The position numbers and the translations under genes are program-made. Of a stretch of DNA of 64,000 bases, positions 53,980-63,838 are shown in pieces; position 1 is the first letter of the stretch, and each line of letters starts with the position of its first letter. The DNA is taken from NCBI RefSeq assembly GCF_050320395.1, contig NZ_CP144459.1:868001-932000 (forward strand), read 5' to 3'. The notes under the pieces were generated by a model. It was not told the origin of the DNA. It did no database searches and saw nothing but the letters and a program-made list of their open reading frames with translations. This DNA comes from Treponema_C sp050320395. Lineage in GTDB: Bacteria; Spirochaetota; Spirochaetia; Treponematales; Treponemataceae.

Positions 53980-55170
53980 TCAGCAGCAGTCGTCGTCTGC
54001 CGAAATGAGTTTTCCCTCGTACAATTCTTTCGGGTACACGGTTATGTAAAGCTTTTTTTCAAGGTGCGCAAGTTCGTGAAGCTCGTGCGCATTCCCTATT
54101 ATAAGATTTATACCTGTAGTATCCGAGCGTGCGGTTCTTCCTGCGCGGTGCACAAAAAAGTCGGGATTCGACGGCACCCCCATTTGAATAATGTGCGTTA
54201 TACCGGCTATATCCAAACCGCGTGCGGCAAGATCGCTGGTAACCAGCACCTTGCATGAACCGCTTTTAAACTTGTCCAAAGCCTGTTTGCGCTTTACCTT
54301 ATCCGTTCCCGCATGAAGGGCGAAACTGGGAACCTTTTTAAACGACAGGTATTCGGCTGTTTTGTCCGTATCGGCGCTTGTCGGGCAAAATACCAAAACT
54401 TTTTCCGGTTTTTCGGCCGCTAAAAAACTTCTGAGCGTATCAAGCTTATCGCGGTCTTCGGCATAGAGCGCCCAGTGCGCTATTTTTTGGGTAAGTATGT
54501 TTTCTTTGGGCAGGATAATGCACTGCGTTTTTGTGTCCGGGGCAAGACCTATTTCCGCTGTTTCCAATAAAGAACTCAAACCGTGCCGAACGGCTTCGTT
54601 CATTGTCGCCGAGCAGGCGATAAACTGTATTGTCTTGGGAAGCGAGCGGATAAGCTCCAAACTTGCGTCTTCCGTTTCGCGCTCAAGAAGGCGGTCGGCT
54701 TCGTCGAATACAAGGGCTTGTACATTCTGCGCTTTGATTCTTTTTAAACGGATTAAATCCGAAAGGCGGTTCGGAGAACCGACAACGGCAAAGGGTTTTT
54801 CTCTTAAGCTTTCAATATGGCGTTTAATCGAAGAGCCGCCGAAACAGACAAGCAGTTTTTCATCCCCTCCGAGTAAAAAACTCAGCTCGTTTTTTATTTG
54901 AACCGCCAATTCCTTTGTGGGGGCGGCTATAATAACCGCGGTATACCTTTCCTGTTTGGGCTTGGCATCGTAACCGCTTTCAAAATATAAACGCTGAACG
55001 AGGGGTAAAAGATATGCGAAGGTTTTGCCCGTTCCCGTCTCCGATTCAAACAGGCAGTTATCTCCCCCGCGGATAACCGGTACAACGGCCTTTTGGACGG
55101 CGGTTGCCGCAGCTATGTTTTTTTCCGCCATTTTTTGCATAAGGCGTCCGTCAAAAGAAAATGCATCCAT
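53980..55170 (-). CDS. DEAD-box RNA helicase
   Basis: 396 residues. Q-like motif, ESETGTGKTFAYLLP (motif I), GSPNRL, VFDEADRLLE (DEAD variant), SAT, VFCPTSADTDKTAE, VTSDLAARGLDIA and HRAGRTAR. The sequence ends DDDCC, a short acidic/Cys tail. TGC-TATACT (55177-55182) lies 6 nt from the start, so its mRNA may be leaderless. Confidence 0.93.
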   Translation of the reverse strand: MDAFSFDGRLMQKMAEKNIAAATAVQKAVVPVIRGGDNCLFESETGTGKTFAYLLPLVQRLYFESGYDAKPKQERYTAVIIAAPTKELAVQIKNELSFLLGGDEKLLVCFGGSSIKRHIESLREKPFAVVGSPNRLSDLIRLKRIKAQNVQALVFDEADRLLERETEDASLELIRSLPKTIQFIACSATMNEAVRHGLSSLLETAEIGLAPDTKTQCIILPKENILTQKIAHWALYAEDRDKLDTLRSFLAAEKPEKVLVFCPTSADTDKTAEYLSFKKVPSFALHAGTDKVKRKQALDKFKSGSCKVLVTSDLAARGLDIAGITHIIQMGVPSNPDFFVHRAGRTARSDTTGINLIIGNAHELHELAHLEKKLYITVYPKELYEGKLISADDDCC

Positions 55171-55216
55171 AAAAAAAGTATAGCACAGTCTTTAAAACTA
55201 TGCTATAATAAAAACG

Positions 55217-56332
55217 ATGAATATAGGAATTGATGTATTCGGTTGCGATCACGGCCGTTCGGGCATGGGCTCTTATGTCTTGTCTCTTGTGAAAAATTTA
55301 CCGCGGAATAAGGGCTGTACCTATGATTTATTCGGTCCCGAAATAGACCGCTATACCTTCGATCCCGGTGACGGAAGCGTTTCGTACAGCGGCATTCAAA
55401 TTCCCGACAGTATAACCGCCGAACGTTTGTGGCACTTGTTTTATTTGAACCGTTTTGCTGCCAAAAAAAAGTACGATGCGGTACTCTTTCCCGCAGGCTC
55501 GCGTATTGTCCGCTATACACGTAAGATTCCGGGGGTTACGGTTATCCATGAAGTTTTATCGGACACGGTAAAAGCCTGCGGTAATTCAAGTTGTTTAAAG
55601 CTGTTTAAATCTTCTTTAAAAAAGCCCGCTAAAATCATAGCGGCAAGTCAATATATACGCAAAGACCTGGTCAATATGAATATTAAGCCGGAAAAAATCG
55701 AAGTTATCTACGACGGAATTGACCACAGTATGTTTTATCCGCGGCCCGCTCTCAGCTCGGATATGATTAATATTCAGCCTTTTGCAATTAAAAAGCCTTA
55801 CATTATTTATGCTTCGCGCTTGTCCAAGCCCGAAAAAAAGCATATTGAACTTATACGAGCCTTTTCTCTTTTTAAAAAGAAAACGGGCCTTCCTCACCGT
55901 CTCGTGTTGGCGGGAAGCGAAGACCCCTATGCCGAAAGCGTACACCGGGAAGCCGCTTCTTCGCCGTTTGCTTCCGATATTTTTATTACCGGCTATTTTC
56001 CGCATAAGGATTTTCCCGAACTCTATTCGGGCTCGGAAGCCTGTATTTTCCCCTCGGTAGGAGAGGGTGTCGGTCTTCCCTTAATTGAAGCTATGGCTTC
56101 GGGCATTCCCGTTGCCTGTGCCAAGGCCGGCTCTTTACCCGAAATTGCGGGCGACTGTGCCCTGTATTTTAACCCGGACGATACCGAAGACTGCGCGTCG
56201 GCGATTGAAGCCGTGCTGAGCGATACAAAACTGAGAGAGCGTCTTATTAAAAGCGGCTTTGAGTGGGTTAAACGTTTTTCGTGGGAAAAAACCGCCGAAA
56301 AAACAATAGAGCTTTTACAATCCCTAAAATAA
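55217..56332 (+). CDS. Glycosyltransferase, GT4 family
   Basis: 371 residues. N-terminal Rossmann half begins MNIGIDVFGCDHGRSGMGSY. C-terminal donor half has SRLSKPEKKHIELIRAF, GYFPHKDFPELYSGSEACIFPS and the EX7E motif EGVGLPLIEAMASG. It uses a nucleotide sugar to extend a glycan; acceptor unknown. TGC-TATAAT (55204-55209) lies 7 nt before the ATG. Divergent from the helicase. Confidence 0.92.
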   Translation: MNIGIDVFGCDHGRSGMGSYVLSLVKNLPRNKGCTYDLFGPEIDRYTFDPGDGSVSYSGIQIPDSITAERLWHLFYLNRFAAKKKYDAVLFPAGSRIVRYTRKIPGVTVIHEVLSDTVKACGNSSCLKLFKSSLKKPAKIIAASQYIRKDLVNMNIKPEKIEVIYDGIDHSMFYPRPALSSDMINIQPFAIKKPYIIYASRLSKPEKKHIELIRAFSLFKKKTGLPHRLVLAGSEDPYAESVHREAASSPFASDIFITGYFPHKDFPELYSGSEACIFPSVGEGVGLPLIEAMASGIPVACAKAGSLPEIAGDCALYFNPDDTEDCASAIEAVLSDTKLRERLIKSGFEWVKRFSWEKTAEKTIELLQSLK

Positions 56333-56348
56333 AAATCCGGCTTGCGTT

Positions 56349-57602
56349 TTAGGCGGTTTTTTGTTCTCCCAATACATCGATTGCGGGGCTGTGCTTTTTT
56401 TCTACAATCTCTTTTGTAATCAAAAGCTTTTTATCGCCCATGATTGAAGGCGCTTCGTACATACTGTCCAAAAGCAGTTTTTCGACAATCGAGCGAAGAC
56501 CGCGCGCACCGGTTTTTTGAGTAAAGGCCCTGTCTGCTATGGCGTCGATTGCTTCGGGCGTAAATTCAAGTTCAACATTGTCAAAGGCAAAGGATGCCTG
56601 AAACTGTTTGGTAATCGCGTTTTTCGGCTCGGTAAGAATGCGTACCAAGTCTTCGCGGGTCAGCTCTTTAAGAGAAACCGTAACGGGGAAGCGGCCTATC
56701 AATTCGGGAATAAGACCGAACTTTACCAAATCGTCGGGATTGGTTTTATTTAAAAGTTCGGCCCGCTGATCGTCGGAAAAGGCGTCCACTTCGGCGCCGA
56801 AGCCCATTGTGTGCTGGTGTATGCGCGCTTCAACAATTTTTTCAAGACCGACAAAGGCCCCGCCGCAGATAAAAAGAATATTTGTAGTATCTATATCGAT
56901 AAGCTCCTGATTCGGATGTTTGCGGCCGCCCTGAGGAGGAACACTTGCCCGTGTTCCTTCGATAATCTTCAATAGAGCCTGCTGTACGCCCTCACCCGAT
57001 ACGTCGCGGGTAATGGAAACGTTTTCCGAGCGGCGAGAGATTTTATCGATTTCGTCGATAAAGATAATCCCGCGTTCGGCGGCCGCAATATTGCCGTTTG
57101 CCGCATTGATAAGCTTTAAAAGCACGTTTTCAACGTCTTCACCCACATAACCCGCTTCGGTTAAGGTGGTTGCATCCGCAATTGCAAAGGGAACTTTCAG
57201 TTTTTGAGCCAGTGTTTTTGCCAAAAGCGTTTTACCCGAACCGGTCGGCCCCATAAGCAAAATATTGGATTTTTCTATTAATACATCATCGGTATTTGCC
57301 GCCGTGTTTTGAGACATTCTTTTATAGTGATTGTAGACTGCAACCGATAAGGCTTTTTTTGCATATTCCTGACCGACAACGTATTGATCCAAATATTCTT
57401 TAAACTCCTTGGGAGTGGGAACATCGGTCAATTCAATCGGGAGGGGTGCTTTTTTTTCTTCATCGAGGATGCTTTGGCAAACCGCCACACACTGATCACA
57501 GATAAAAATATCGTTGGGACCGGCAACCAAATGCCGCGTCGGGGAGGCGGGTTTTCCGCAAAATGAACATGACTGAGAAAATCCGTTTTTAAACTTAGAC
57601 AT
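56349..57602 (-). CDS. clpX: ATP-dependent Clp protease unfoldase ClpX
   Basis: 417 residues from ATG 57602; the frame extends upstream into clpP. N-terminal C4 zinc finger (CSFCGKP...CDQCVAVC), Walker A GPTGSGKT, pore loop GYVGED, Walker B IIFIDEIDK, ClpP-contact loop MGFGAE (IGF in E. coli), and sensor regions. It unfolds substrates and feeds them to ClpP. It overlaps clpP by 8 bp. Confidence 0.97.
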   Translation of the reverse strand: MSKFKNGFSQSCSFCGKPASPTRHLVAGPNDIFICDQCVAVCQSILDEEKKAPLPIELTDVPTPKEFKEYLDQYVVGQEYAKKALSVAVYNHYKRMSQNTAANTDDVLIEKSNILLMGPTGSGKTLLAKTLAQKLKVPFAIADATTLTEAGYVGEDVENVLLKLINAANGNIAAAERGIIFIDEIDKISRRSENVSITRDVSGEGVQQALLKIIEGTRASVPPQGGRKHPNQELIDIDTTNILFICGGAFVGLEKIVEARIHQHTMGFGAEVDAFSDDQRAELLNKTNPDDLVKFGLIPELIGRFPVTVSLKELTREDLVRILTEPKNAITKQFQASFAFDNVELEFTPEAIDAIADRAFTQKTGARGLRSIVEKLLLDSMYEAPSIMGDKKLLITKEIVEKKHSPAIDVLGEQKTA

Positions 57603-58212
57603 TTTTTTCTCCCTTTTTGCGCGGGGCCATAATGCTGTCGATAATACCGTAATCAAGGGCTTCCCGGGCGCTCATGTAAAAATCGCGTTCCATATCTCCT
57701 GCAACCTTATCGGCTTTTTTCCCCGTATGGAAGGCAAAGTAATCGATGGTCAGTTTTTTTAAACGTACGATTTCTTTTGCCTGAATTGCAATATCGGCTG
57801 CCTGCCCCTGAGCACCTCCCCAGGGCTGATGAATCATAATCCGGGAAGAGGGAAGGGCAAAGCGCTTTCCCTTGGTACCGCCTGCCAGTAAAATCGCTCC
57901 CATGCTTGCCGCCTGCCCCAGACAAATTGTCTGAATATCGCTTTTAACGTACTGCATGGTATCGTAGACGGCAAGACCTGCGGTTACCGAGCCTCCGGGG
58001 CTGTTGATATACATACTGATGTCTTTATCCGGATTTTGCGATTCCAAAAAGAGAATCTGGGCGACTACCAGGTCGGCGGTTACGTCGGTAATTTCTCCGT
58101 CGACGAATATAATACGGTCTTTTAAAAGACGTGAAAAAATATCATAAGACCTTTCGCTGTTACCCGTCTGCTCTATAACATAGGGAACAAGGCTGCTCAT
58201 CTTTTCGTTCAT
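57595..58212 (-). CDS. clpP: ATP-dependent Clp protease proteolytic subunit
   Basis: 205 residues. Starts with MSSLVPYVIEQ and DIFSRLLKDRIIF. Catalytic Ser in GQAASMGAILLAGG, His in MIHQPWGG and Asp in the ERDFYMSA region. Forms the double-ring protease with ClpX. Genes order tig-clpP-clpX is the common bacterial operon order. Confidence 0.97.
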   Translation of the reverse strand: MNEKMSSLVPYVIEQTGNSERSYDIFSRLLKDRIIFVDGEITDVTADLVVAQILFLESQNPDKDISMYINSPGGSVTAGLAVYDTMQYVKSDIQTICLGQAASMGAILLAGGTKGKRFALPSSRIMIHQPWGGAQGQAADIAIQAKEIVRLKKLTIDYFAFHTGKKADKVAGDMERDFYMSAREALDYGIIDSIMAPRKKGEKNV

Positions 58213-58240
58213 ATCGAGTCCTTATTACGTAAATGGGAAC

Positions 58241-58264
58241 CTCTAAAAACCGAAGTTTTTAAAG
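58241..58264 (-). terminator. TTCG-loop hairpin after the tig gene
   Basis: 10-bp stem ctttaaaaac/gtttttagag around a TTCG tetraloop, 9 bp past the tig stop on the minus strand. No long T run follows, so it may attenuate between tig and clpP rather than stop transcription. Confidence 0.55.
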
Positions 58265-58272
58265 ATGCCCGA

Positions 58273-59637
58273 TTATTTTTTAAACAAATCCGCAAACGCC
58301 GTTTTTTCGCCCTTTGTAATTTTTACTTCGCCGAATAACTGCGCGTACAGCTTTTGTTCTTTCATATCATCTATAAGATACTCTTTTTTTGTCGCATCCG
58401 CATAGTGTTTTTTTACTTCTTCCGCCGAAATATTCGCTCCGCCGGCTATTTTTTCGTATTCGGCTTCGAGGTCTTCGGGGGTAACCGTGATATTGCGTTC
58501 CTTTAAAAGATGCTCGACAATCAGGCGGCTTTTAAGCATTTTTTCAGAATCGCCTGCCCACTGTTTAAGCATCTCTTCTTTTGTTTGTCCGGAAGCCGCA
58601 ACAAGTTTTTCAAGCTGTTCGGGGCTTGTTTGAAAACGCTGCGCCATCATATGCCAACGCGCTTCAATTTCCGCATCGAGCATCGATTGGGGAAGGGTAA
58701 TCGGATTCTTTTCGACCAGCTGCTCCAAAAGGGAGTTGGCTTTAATTTCGCGCAGGCGGTTTTCGAGGGCCGTTTCCAGATTTTTTGTTATGTCGGCCTT
58801 CATGTCCGCTAAGGTTTTGTATTTTTCGTTTACGTCCTGCGCCAATTCATCATCCAAGTCGGGAAGGCTGCGCAGTTTAAGGGCTTTAAGCGTTACGCCG
58901 ATTTTTTTGGTTTTACCTGCAAGCTCTGTATCTTCAAAATCCTTGTCCCATGATTTGGTAAGGGTTTTGGTATCGCCCTTTTTCATGCCGATAATATCGT
59001 CATCGAATTTATAGATATTTTGGCCGCTTCCGATTGTAAAGACAAAGTCTTCGCGTTTGGTAGTATCGATCATTTTGCCGTCGCCGTCGCATTCCCAATA
59101 ATCGACCGTCGCAATATCGTCTTTTGCGGCCTTTTCATCGTCTTTTTTATCGATAACCATCGCATTGCGCTCTCGGATTGCTTCAAGTTCTTCTTTTAAT
59201 TCCGCGTCTCCGATTTTTACCTGAGGCTCTTTTATCGTAACGCTGTTGATGTCGGAAACCTTTACCTCGGGCATAATGTCGTAGATGACCGAAAATACCA
59301 TATCGCTTGTCGTGTCCATCTTGGGCATTTCGTCCATCTTGGGCTGAGCGTAGGGCAGGGGGCGGTTGGGCTTATCGTTTTTATCGATGTCTTCAAAGAC
59401 TTCCTGTAATGCTTTTTCGATGATATCGCCTGCCGCATCGGCTTTAAGGGCTTCCCCGAATTTACGCTCCAAAACCGCAACGGGAGCCTTTCCTTTGCGG
59501 AAGCCCGGAATCTGAATTGTTTTTGCGTATTTATTGATGATTTGCGTGTAGTTTTCCTGTACTTCTTTTTGAGGAATTGTTACGGTCAGTTTAACGGAAG
59601 AGTTTTCGAGTTTTTCGATTTTTTTTGCAGTATTCAC
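58273..59637 (-). CDS. tig: Trigger factor chaperone
   Basis: 454 residues from GTG 59637, which has AAAGGA 6 nt upstream; an ATG at 59694 would add 19 residues unlike the family. Ribosome-binding domain with GFRKGKAPV, PPIase domain around residues 160-240 (DIATVDYWECDG, IGSGQNIYKFDDDIIGMKKG), helical C-terminal domain. It binds nascent chains at the ribosome. First gene before clpP-clpX. Confidence 0.95.
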   Translation of the reverse strand: MNTAKKIEKLENSSVKLTVTIPQKEVQENYTQIINKYAKTIQIPGFRKGKAPVAVLERKFGEALKADAAGDIIEKALQEVFEDIDKNDKPNRPLPYAQPKMDEMPKMDTTSDMVFSVIYDIMPEVKVSDINSVTIKEPQVKIGDAELKEELEAIRERNAMVIDKKDDEKAAKDDIATVDYWECDGDGKMIDTTKREDFVFTIGSGQNIYKFDDDIIGMKKGDTKTLTKSWDKDFEDTELAGKTKKIGVTLKALKLRSLPDLDDELAQDVNEKYKTLADMKADITKNLETALENRLREIKANSLLEQLVEKNPITLPQSMLDAEIEARWHMMAQRFQTSPEQLEKLVAASGQTKEEMLKQWAGDSEKMLKSRLIVEHLLKERNITVTPEDLEAEYEKIAGGANISAEEVKKHYADATKKEYLIDDMKEQKLYAQLFGEVKITKGEKTAFADLFKK

Positions 59638-59721
59638 GGCGGTTCCTTTGCCCGGCTTTTGCCGGAACCAAATAAAATAAAGGGTATCTTTCAATTTGAA
59701 GATTTGAAAAATCCCTCAAGT

Positions 59722-59754
59722 AAAAAAAAAGCGATTCAGATTTCTCCGAACCGC
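59722..59754 (-). terminator. Intrinsic terminator of the tRNA transcript
   Basis: 10-bp stem (GCGGTTCGGA / TCTGAATCGC, two G-T wobbles) with a GAAA tetraloop and nine U's. It lies just after tRNA-Gly on the minus strand and separates it from tig. Confidence 0.85.
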
Positions 59755-59765
59755 CTTTCGCTTCG

Positions 59766-59837
59766 AGCGGGAAACGGGAGTCGGACCCGCGACATCCACC
59801 TTGGCAAGGTGGCGCTCTACCACTGAGCTATTCCCGC
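59766..59837 (-). tRNA. tRNA-Gly (GCC)
   Basis: 72 nt. Acceptor gcgggaa/ttcccgc, T loop ttcgactc-type, anticodon loop with GCC, discriminator U; CCA not encoded. Second in a two-tRNA transcript. Confidence 0.95.
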
Positions 59838-59873
59838 AAATAAAATCAAGCGTTTCGCACGGCCAAAAGACAA

Positions 59874-59954
59874 TGCGAGAGAAGGGACTTGAACCCTTAC
59901 GCCTAGGGCACCGGAACCTAAATCCGGCGTGTCTGCCAATTCCACCACTCTCGC
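59874..59954 (-). tRNA. tRNA-Leu (TAG)
   Basis: 81 nt. Acceptor gcgagag/ctctcgc, anticodon stem ccgga/tccgg around TTTAGGT giving anticodon TAG, long variable arm, discriminator A; CCA not encoded. First tRNA after its promoter. Confidence 0.95.
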
Positions 59955-59994
59955 CCTTTAGCAGGCAGTAAAATGCACCTTTTGAACGTGGACC

Positions 59995-60023
59995 ACTATA
60001 GCAGTACGCGCCGAAAAAGTCAA
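59995..60023 (-). promoter_or_regulatory. tRNA promoter
   Basis: TTGACT (60018-60023), 17 bp, TATAGT (59995-60000) with TGC before it. The start falls some 35 bp before tRNA-Leu. The remaining gap up to 60264 shows no gene. Confidence 0.85.
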
Positions 60024-60264
60024 GTATCCGCAGAACCGGCACCGGCTGAACGAACCCGCCCTCGCTTGCGCATCCGGCAGTATTCGGTAACCGTATGCAA
60101 AATACTATATCAAAGATTTAAAACTTTGTCTATAGGGCGGCGGGGGAATTTTAAACATTCAAGCTATAAATTACAGCCTGCGAATGCGGAGGATTCCACA
60201 TAACTGTGTTTTTATCCACTATACTTCTTTTTTTTTACTTGATATAAACAATATAGGATGTGAT

Positions 60265-62592
60265 ATGAATAATCAGGTTATATGGCTGGATAAACCCGCC
60301 TCTGCATGGGAAGAGGCCTTTCCTATCGGTAACGGCAGCATGGGAGCAATGATTTTCGGCGGTACGGATATCGAGAAAATTGATTTCAATGTAGATACGC
60401 TATGGTCGGGAACGGGTAAACAAAAATTACGCATGGATTCGAGCGATGTATTTTATAAGGCTCAAAAAGAAGCAATTAAGGGTAATTACATAAAAGCCGA
60501 ACATATACTGCAAAACAACTTTCTCAATGATTGGAATGAATCTTTTCTTCCTTTAGGAAGCCTTTATATACAGCTCGGTACAACCGGAAAAGAATTGAGA
60601 GATTATAAGCGGATACTTGATTTAGCTACGGGAGTATGCAAAGTTTCCTATGCTGCGGAGCATACTCATATAGTTAGAGAAGCTTATTGCTCTTTTCCCG
60701 ATAAAATAACGGTTGTAAAGATACAATGCAGCGGTAAACCCTTGGATGCAAATTTATATTTGGAAAGTCTTATGCCTTTTTACCGGGAAAATCAAAATCC
60801 GTATTTTTTTATTTCCGGAAATGCTCCTTCAAAGGTTTATCCCAATTACTATGAATGTGACAATCCTATTCAATATTCCGATGACAGTCCCGGTATGGCC
60901 TATTGTCTTGCATTCGGTATTAAAACCGACGGAATGCTTGAAGAGCTTGAGGGGGAAAAGCTTTGTGTAAGACGATTTACAGGTTTAACGCTTTATATAT
61001 CGGCGGAAGCAGGTTATGATGTACTGTCAAATGCCCCTGTTACGGATAAAAAATATGTTATCAATATATGTAAGGAACGTATTGATACGTGTTTTAAAAG
61101 AGGCGAAAAACGTATATACAAAAAACATAAAAAAGATTTTTCCGATTTATTTAATCGCATGGATTTCTCTTTAGATTGCACTATCATTGCGGATGAACCG
61201 TTGGATAAACGATTGAAGAAGATTCAAAACGGCGGCAATGATAATAGTTTGTTTGCGTTATGGTTTCAATTAGGTCGCTATCTTCTTATCAGTTCTTCGC
61301 GGGAAGGATGTTTACCGGCTCATTTACAGGGACTGTGGAATGCCTCTATGAGGCCGCCGTGGAGTTCAAATTATACGACGAATATAAATGTACAGATGAA
61401 TTATTGGATTGCTGAAGTTGCGAATCTTGGTGATTGTCATAAATCGTTGCTTTCTTTTATCAAAGCTTGTGCCGCCGTCGGTGCAAAAACGGCCGAAGAA
61501 CAGTTCGGGTGTCGAGGCTGGACCGCAAACCACAATATCGATTTATGGAAGCAAACCTCGCCGGTCGGAGATCTTGCAAAACGTGCTCCTTTAAAATACG
61601 CGTATTTTCCCGCCGCTTCCGGCTGGTTGTGTCGGCATATTTGGGAACATTATTTGTTTTCTCAGGATATTTTATTCTTACAAGAGTATTATCCGGTTAT
61701 GCGGGAGGCGGCTCTTTTTTATATCGATTATTTAACCGAAAAAGACGGTTTTTATATAAGTGCTCCTTCGGTTTCTCCCGAAAATTCGTTTATTGATTCT
61801 GAGGGTTCCGTTTGTGCAGTATCTATCGGGTCGACTTCCGACACGGCAATTATCCGTACGCTGTTTCATGATTGTATTAAAGCTGCCGGCATTCTCGGCT
61901 GCGATGCGGAATTGTCCCAAACGATGGAGAGCATAGCCTCAAAAATGCCTCCGTATCGAATATCGGCTTCGGGAACGCTGATGGAATGGTTTTATGATTT
62001 TAAGGAAGCCGATCCGGAGCATCGGCATTTGTCGCATTTATACGGATTATATCCCTCGGATGACTTATGTACATTACATAATGCGGATTTATTGAATGCC
62101 TGTAGAAAAACACTTAAACGGCGTACCGATGAAGGTCCCGGCTGGAGTAAAGCATGGAAGGCTTGTTTATATGCCCGGCTGAAAGACGGTGAAAAAGCCT
62201 TGTCTTTACTGAAGAATCTTTTAACTCCGGTTTCGGCTTCAGCTGTAAGTTATGTCGGAGGAGGCAGCTATATAAATCTTTTATGTGCCCATCCTCCGTT
62301 TCAAATTGACGGAAACTTCGGTGCCGCTGCGGCTATAGCCGAGATGTTGATACAAAGCCATACGGAATATATTGAACTTTTGCCCGCCCTTCCTGCCGAA
62401 TGGAAGCGAGGCCGGGTAAAGGGTTTGTGTGCAAGAGGCGGGTATATATTTGATTTTGAATGGAATGAATGTTCAATTACGAAATTGAGGATTTATTCAA
62501 AAAATAAAAAAAAATGTAAGGTTTTTTTCAATAATACCTGTAAAGACTGTAAATGCAGGGCTTTACCGCAGAGATATACTCGTTATCTGTAA
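60265..62592 (+). CDS. Glycoside hydrolase family 95 protein (alpha-L-fucosidase-like)
   Basis: 775 residues from ATG 60265, with aggatgtgat upstream; earlier frame codons have no family sequence. N-terminal domain with WEEAFPIGNGSMGAMIFGG. Catalytic region with RPPWSSNYTTNINVQMNYW, GCRGWTANHNIDLW, PSVSPENSF, HRHLSHLYGLYP and DGNFGAAAAIAEML, the GH95 hallmarks. It removes alpha-linked fucose or galactose from host or plant glycans. No signal peptide is seen, so it may act on imported oligosaccharides inside the cell. Confidence 0.93.
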   Translation: MNNQVIWLDKPASAWEEAFPIGNGSMGAMIFGGTDIEKIDFNVDTLWSGTGKQKLRMDSSDVFYKAQKEAIKGNYIKAEHILQNNFLNDWNESFLPLGSLYIQLGTTGKELRDYKRILDLATGVCKVSYAAEHTHIVREAYCSFPDKITVVKIQCSGKPLDANLYLESLMPFYRENQNPYFFISGNAPSKVYPNYYECDNPIQYSDDSPGMAYCLAFGIKTDGMLEELEGEKLCVRRFTGLTLYISAEAGYDVLSNAPVTDKKYVINICKERIDTCFKRGEKRIYKKHKKDFSDLFNRMDFSLDCTIIADEPLDKRLKKIQNGGNDNSLFALWFQLGRYLLISSSREGCLPAHLQGLWNASMRPPWSSNYTTNINVQMNYWIAEVANLGDCHKSLLSFIKACAAVGAKTAEEQFGCRGWTANHNIDLWKQTSPVGDLAKRAPLKYAYFPAASGWLCRHIWEHYLFSQDILFLQEYYPVMREAALFYIDYLTEKDGFYISAPSVSPENSFIDSEGSVCAVSIGSTSDTAIIRTLFHDCIKAAGILGCDAELSQTMESIASKMPPYRISASGTLMEWFYDFKEADPEHRHLSHLYGLYPSDDLCTLHNADLLNACRKTLKRRTDEGPGWSKAWKACLYARLKDGEKALSLLKNLLTPVSASAVSYVGGGSYINLLCAHPPFQIDGNFGAAAAIAEMLIQSHTEYIELLPALPAEWKRGRVKGLCARGGYIFDFEWNECSITKLRIYSKNKKKCKVFFNNTCKDCKCRALPQRYTRYL

Positions 62593-62709
62593 GAATGCTG
62601 AATAGTCAACAAATGTGCAGGATTGTCACGTTGACTTTGCGGAAATTCGGTTATACCCTCTTTAATATATAGTTGTGTGTAAACTGCACAGATTAAGGAG
62701 GATTGTTTT

Positions 62710-63741
62710 ATGAAAAAAATCATTGCATCAATTTTTATTGCCGGACTGATTACCGCAGTGTTGATCGGTTGCGCCAAAAAGGATGCATCGGGTACTCAAG
62801 CTGCCGCAAAAGCCGCATCAAAGAAGCTTGTTGTCTATTCGCCTGCTCCCGAAAAACTCTTAAATATGATTATTCAGGAATTTCAGGATAAAACGGGTAT
62901 CAAGATTGAACTTGTACAGGCGGGCTCGGGAGAGCTTTTAACCAGAATAAAGTCGGAAAGTGCCAATCCCTTTGCGGATATTATGTTTGCAGGGGGGGCT
63001 GAATCCATGGAAGCTTTTAAAGAATTCTTTGCAGTCTATAAATCTCCTGAAACCGCTCATATTAATACGGAATATATCAGTTCCGAAAATCTGTGGACAG
63101 GCGTTTTTGTTTCTCCGACCGTGATTATGTATAATAAGAATTTGGTATCTGCAGCCGATGCTCCGAAGGGCTGGGCAACCTTTGCCGATGCAAAGTGGAA
63201 GGGCCATTTGGCTTTTGCGGATCCTGCATCTTCAGGCTCGGCTTATACTACCTTATCCATTTTATTGGCATCTATGGATAAGGGAGACGGAGGATGGAAC
63301 TTTATACGGACATACATAAAGGCATTGGACGGTAATATTTTATCCAGTTCTTCGGCCCCTCATAAGGGAGTTTCGGACGGTGAGTATTATATGTGTATCA
63401 CGCCTGAAGAATCGGTACTGCAATATTTAAGAGCAGGGGCCCAACATATCGGTATAATTTATCCTGAAGAAGGAACCGGCGCCGTACCGTCATCCGTTGC
63501 CGTTGTAAAAAATGCTCCGAATATGGAAAATGCAAAATTATTTGTCGATTTTGTACTGGGTAAAGAAGTGCAAACAAAGATTCCCGAGCACTTATACCGT
63601 CATGTTCGTACCGATTTACCCGCATCAGGCGATTTTAAACCTTTGTCGGAAATCCTGATGAAAAACTATGATTTTTTAGCGGCATCAAAAAATAAAACGG
63701 CCAATATAAAACAATGGACCGATATAGTAGTCGGTAAATAA
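62710..63741 (+). CDS. Iron(III)-type ABC transporter substrate-binding lipoprotein
   Basis: 343 residues. Signal peptide with lipobox ending LIGC (about residue 21). Binding-protein family 1 features: LVVYSPAPEKLLNMIIQEFQ, VQAGSGELLTRIKSE, DIMFAGGAES and NKNLVSAADAPKGW. The closest relatives by eye are ferric-iron (FbpA-like) or phosphonate-type binding proteins. RBS aaggagg. The ATPase gene follows after a 15-bp hairpin. Confidence 0.88.
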   Translation: MKKIIASIFIAGLITAVLIGCAKKDASGTQAAAKAASKKLVVYSPAPEKLLNMIIQEFQDKTGIKIELVQAGSGELLTRIKSESANPFADIMFAGGAESMEAFKEFFAVYKSPETAHINTEYISSENLWTGVFVSPTVIMYNKNLVSAADAPKGWATFADAKWKGHLAFADPASSGSAYTTLSILLASMDKGDGGWNFIRTYIKALDGNILSSSSAPHKGVSDGEYYMCITPEESVLQYLRAGAQHIGIIYPEEGTGAVPSSVAVVKNAPNMENAKLFVDFVLGKEVQTKIPEHLYRHVRTDLPASGDFKPLSEILMKNYDFLAASKNKTANIKQWTDIVVGK

Positions 63742-63762
63742 CGGTATTATTTTCGCTCTATA

Positions 63763-63803
63763 AAATGTCGGGTAAAAGCCGAGTGTGTTTTTATCCGACA
63801 TTT
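63763..63803 (+). terminator. Intercistronic hairpin
   Basis: 15-bp stem (aaatgtcgggtaaaa / ttttatccgacattt, one wobble) with an 11-nt loop between the binding protein and its ATPase. Such hairpins often set a higher level of the binding protein. Confidence 0.65.
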
Positions 63804-63838
63804 CTTATTTATATACGTGCTGATTTTAGGAGGATATT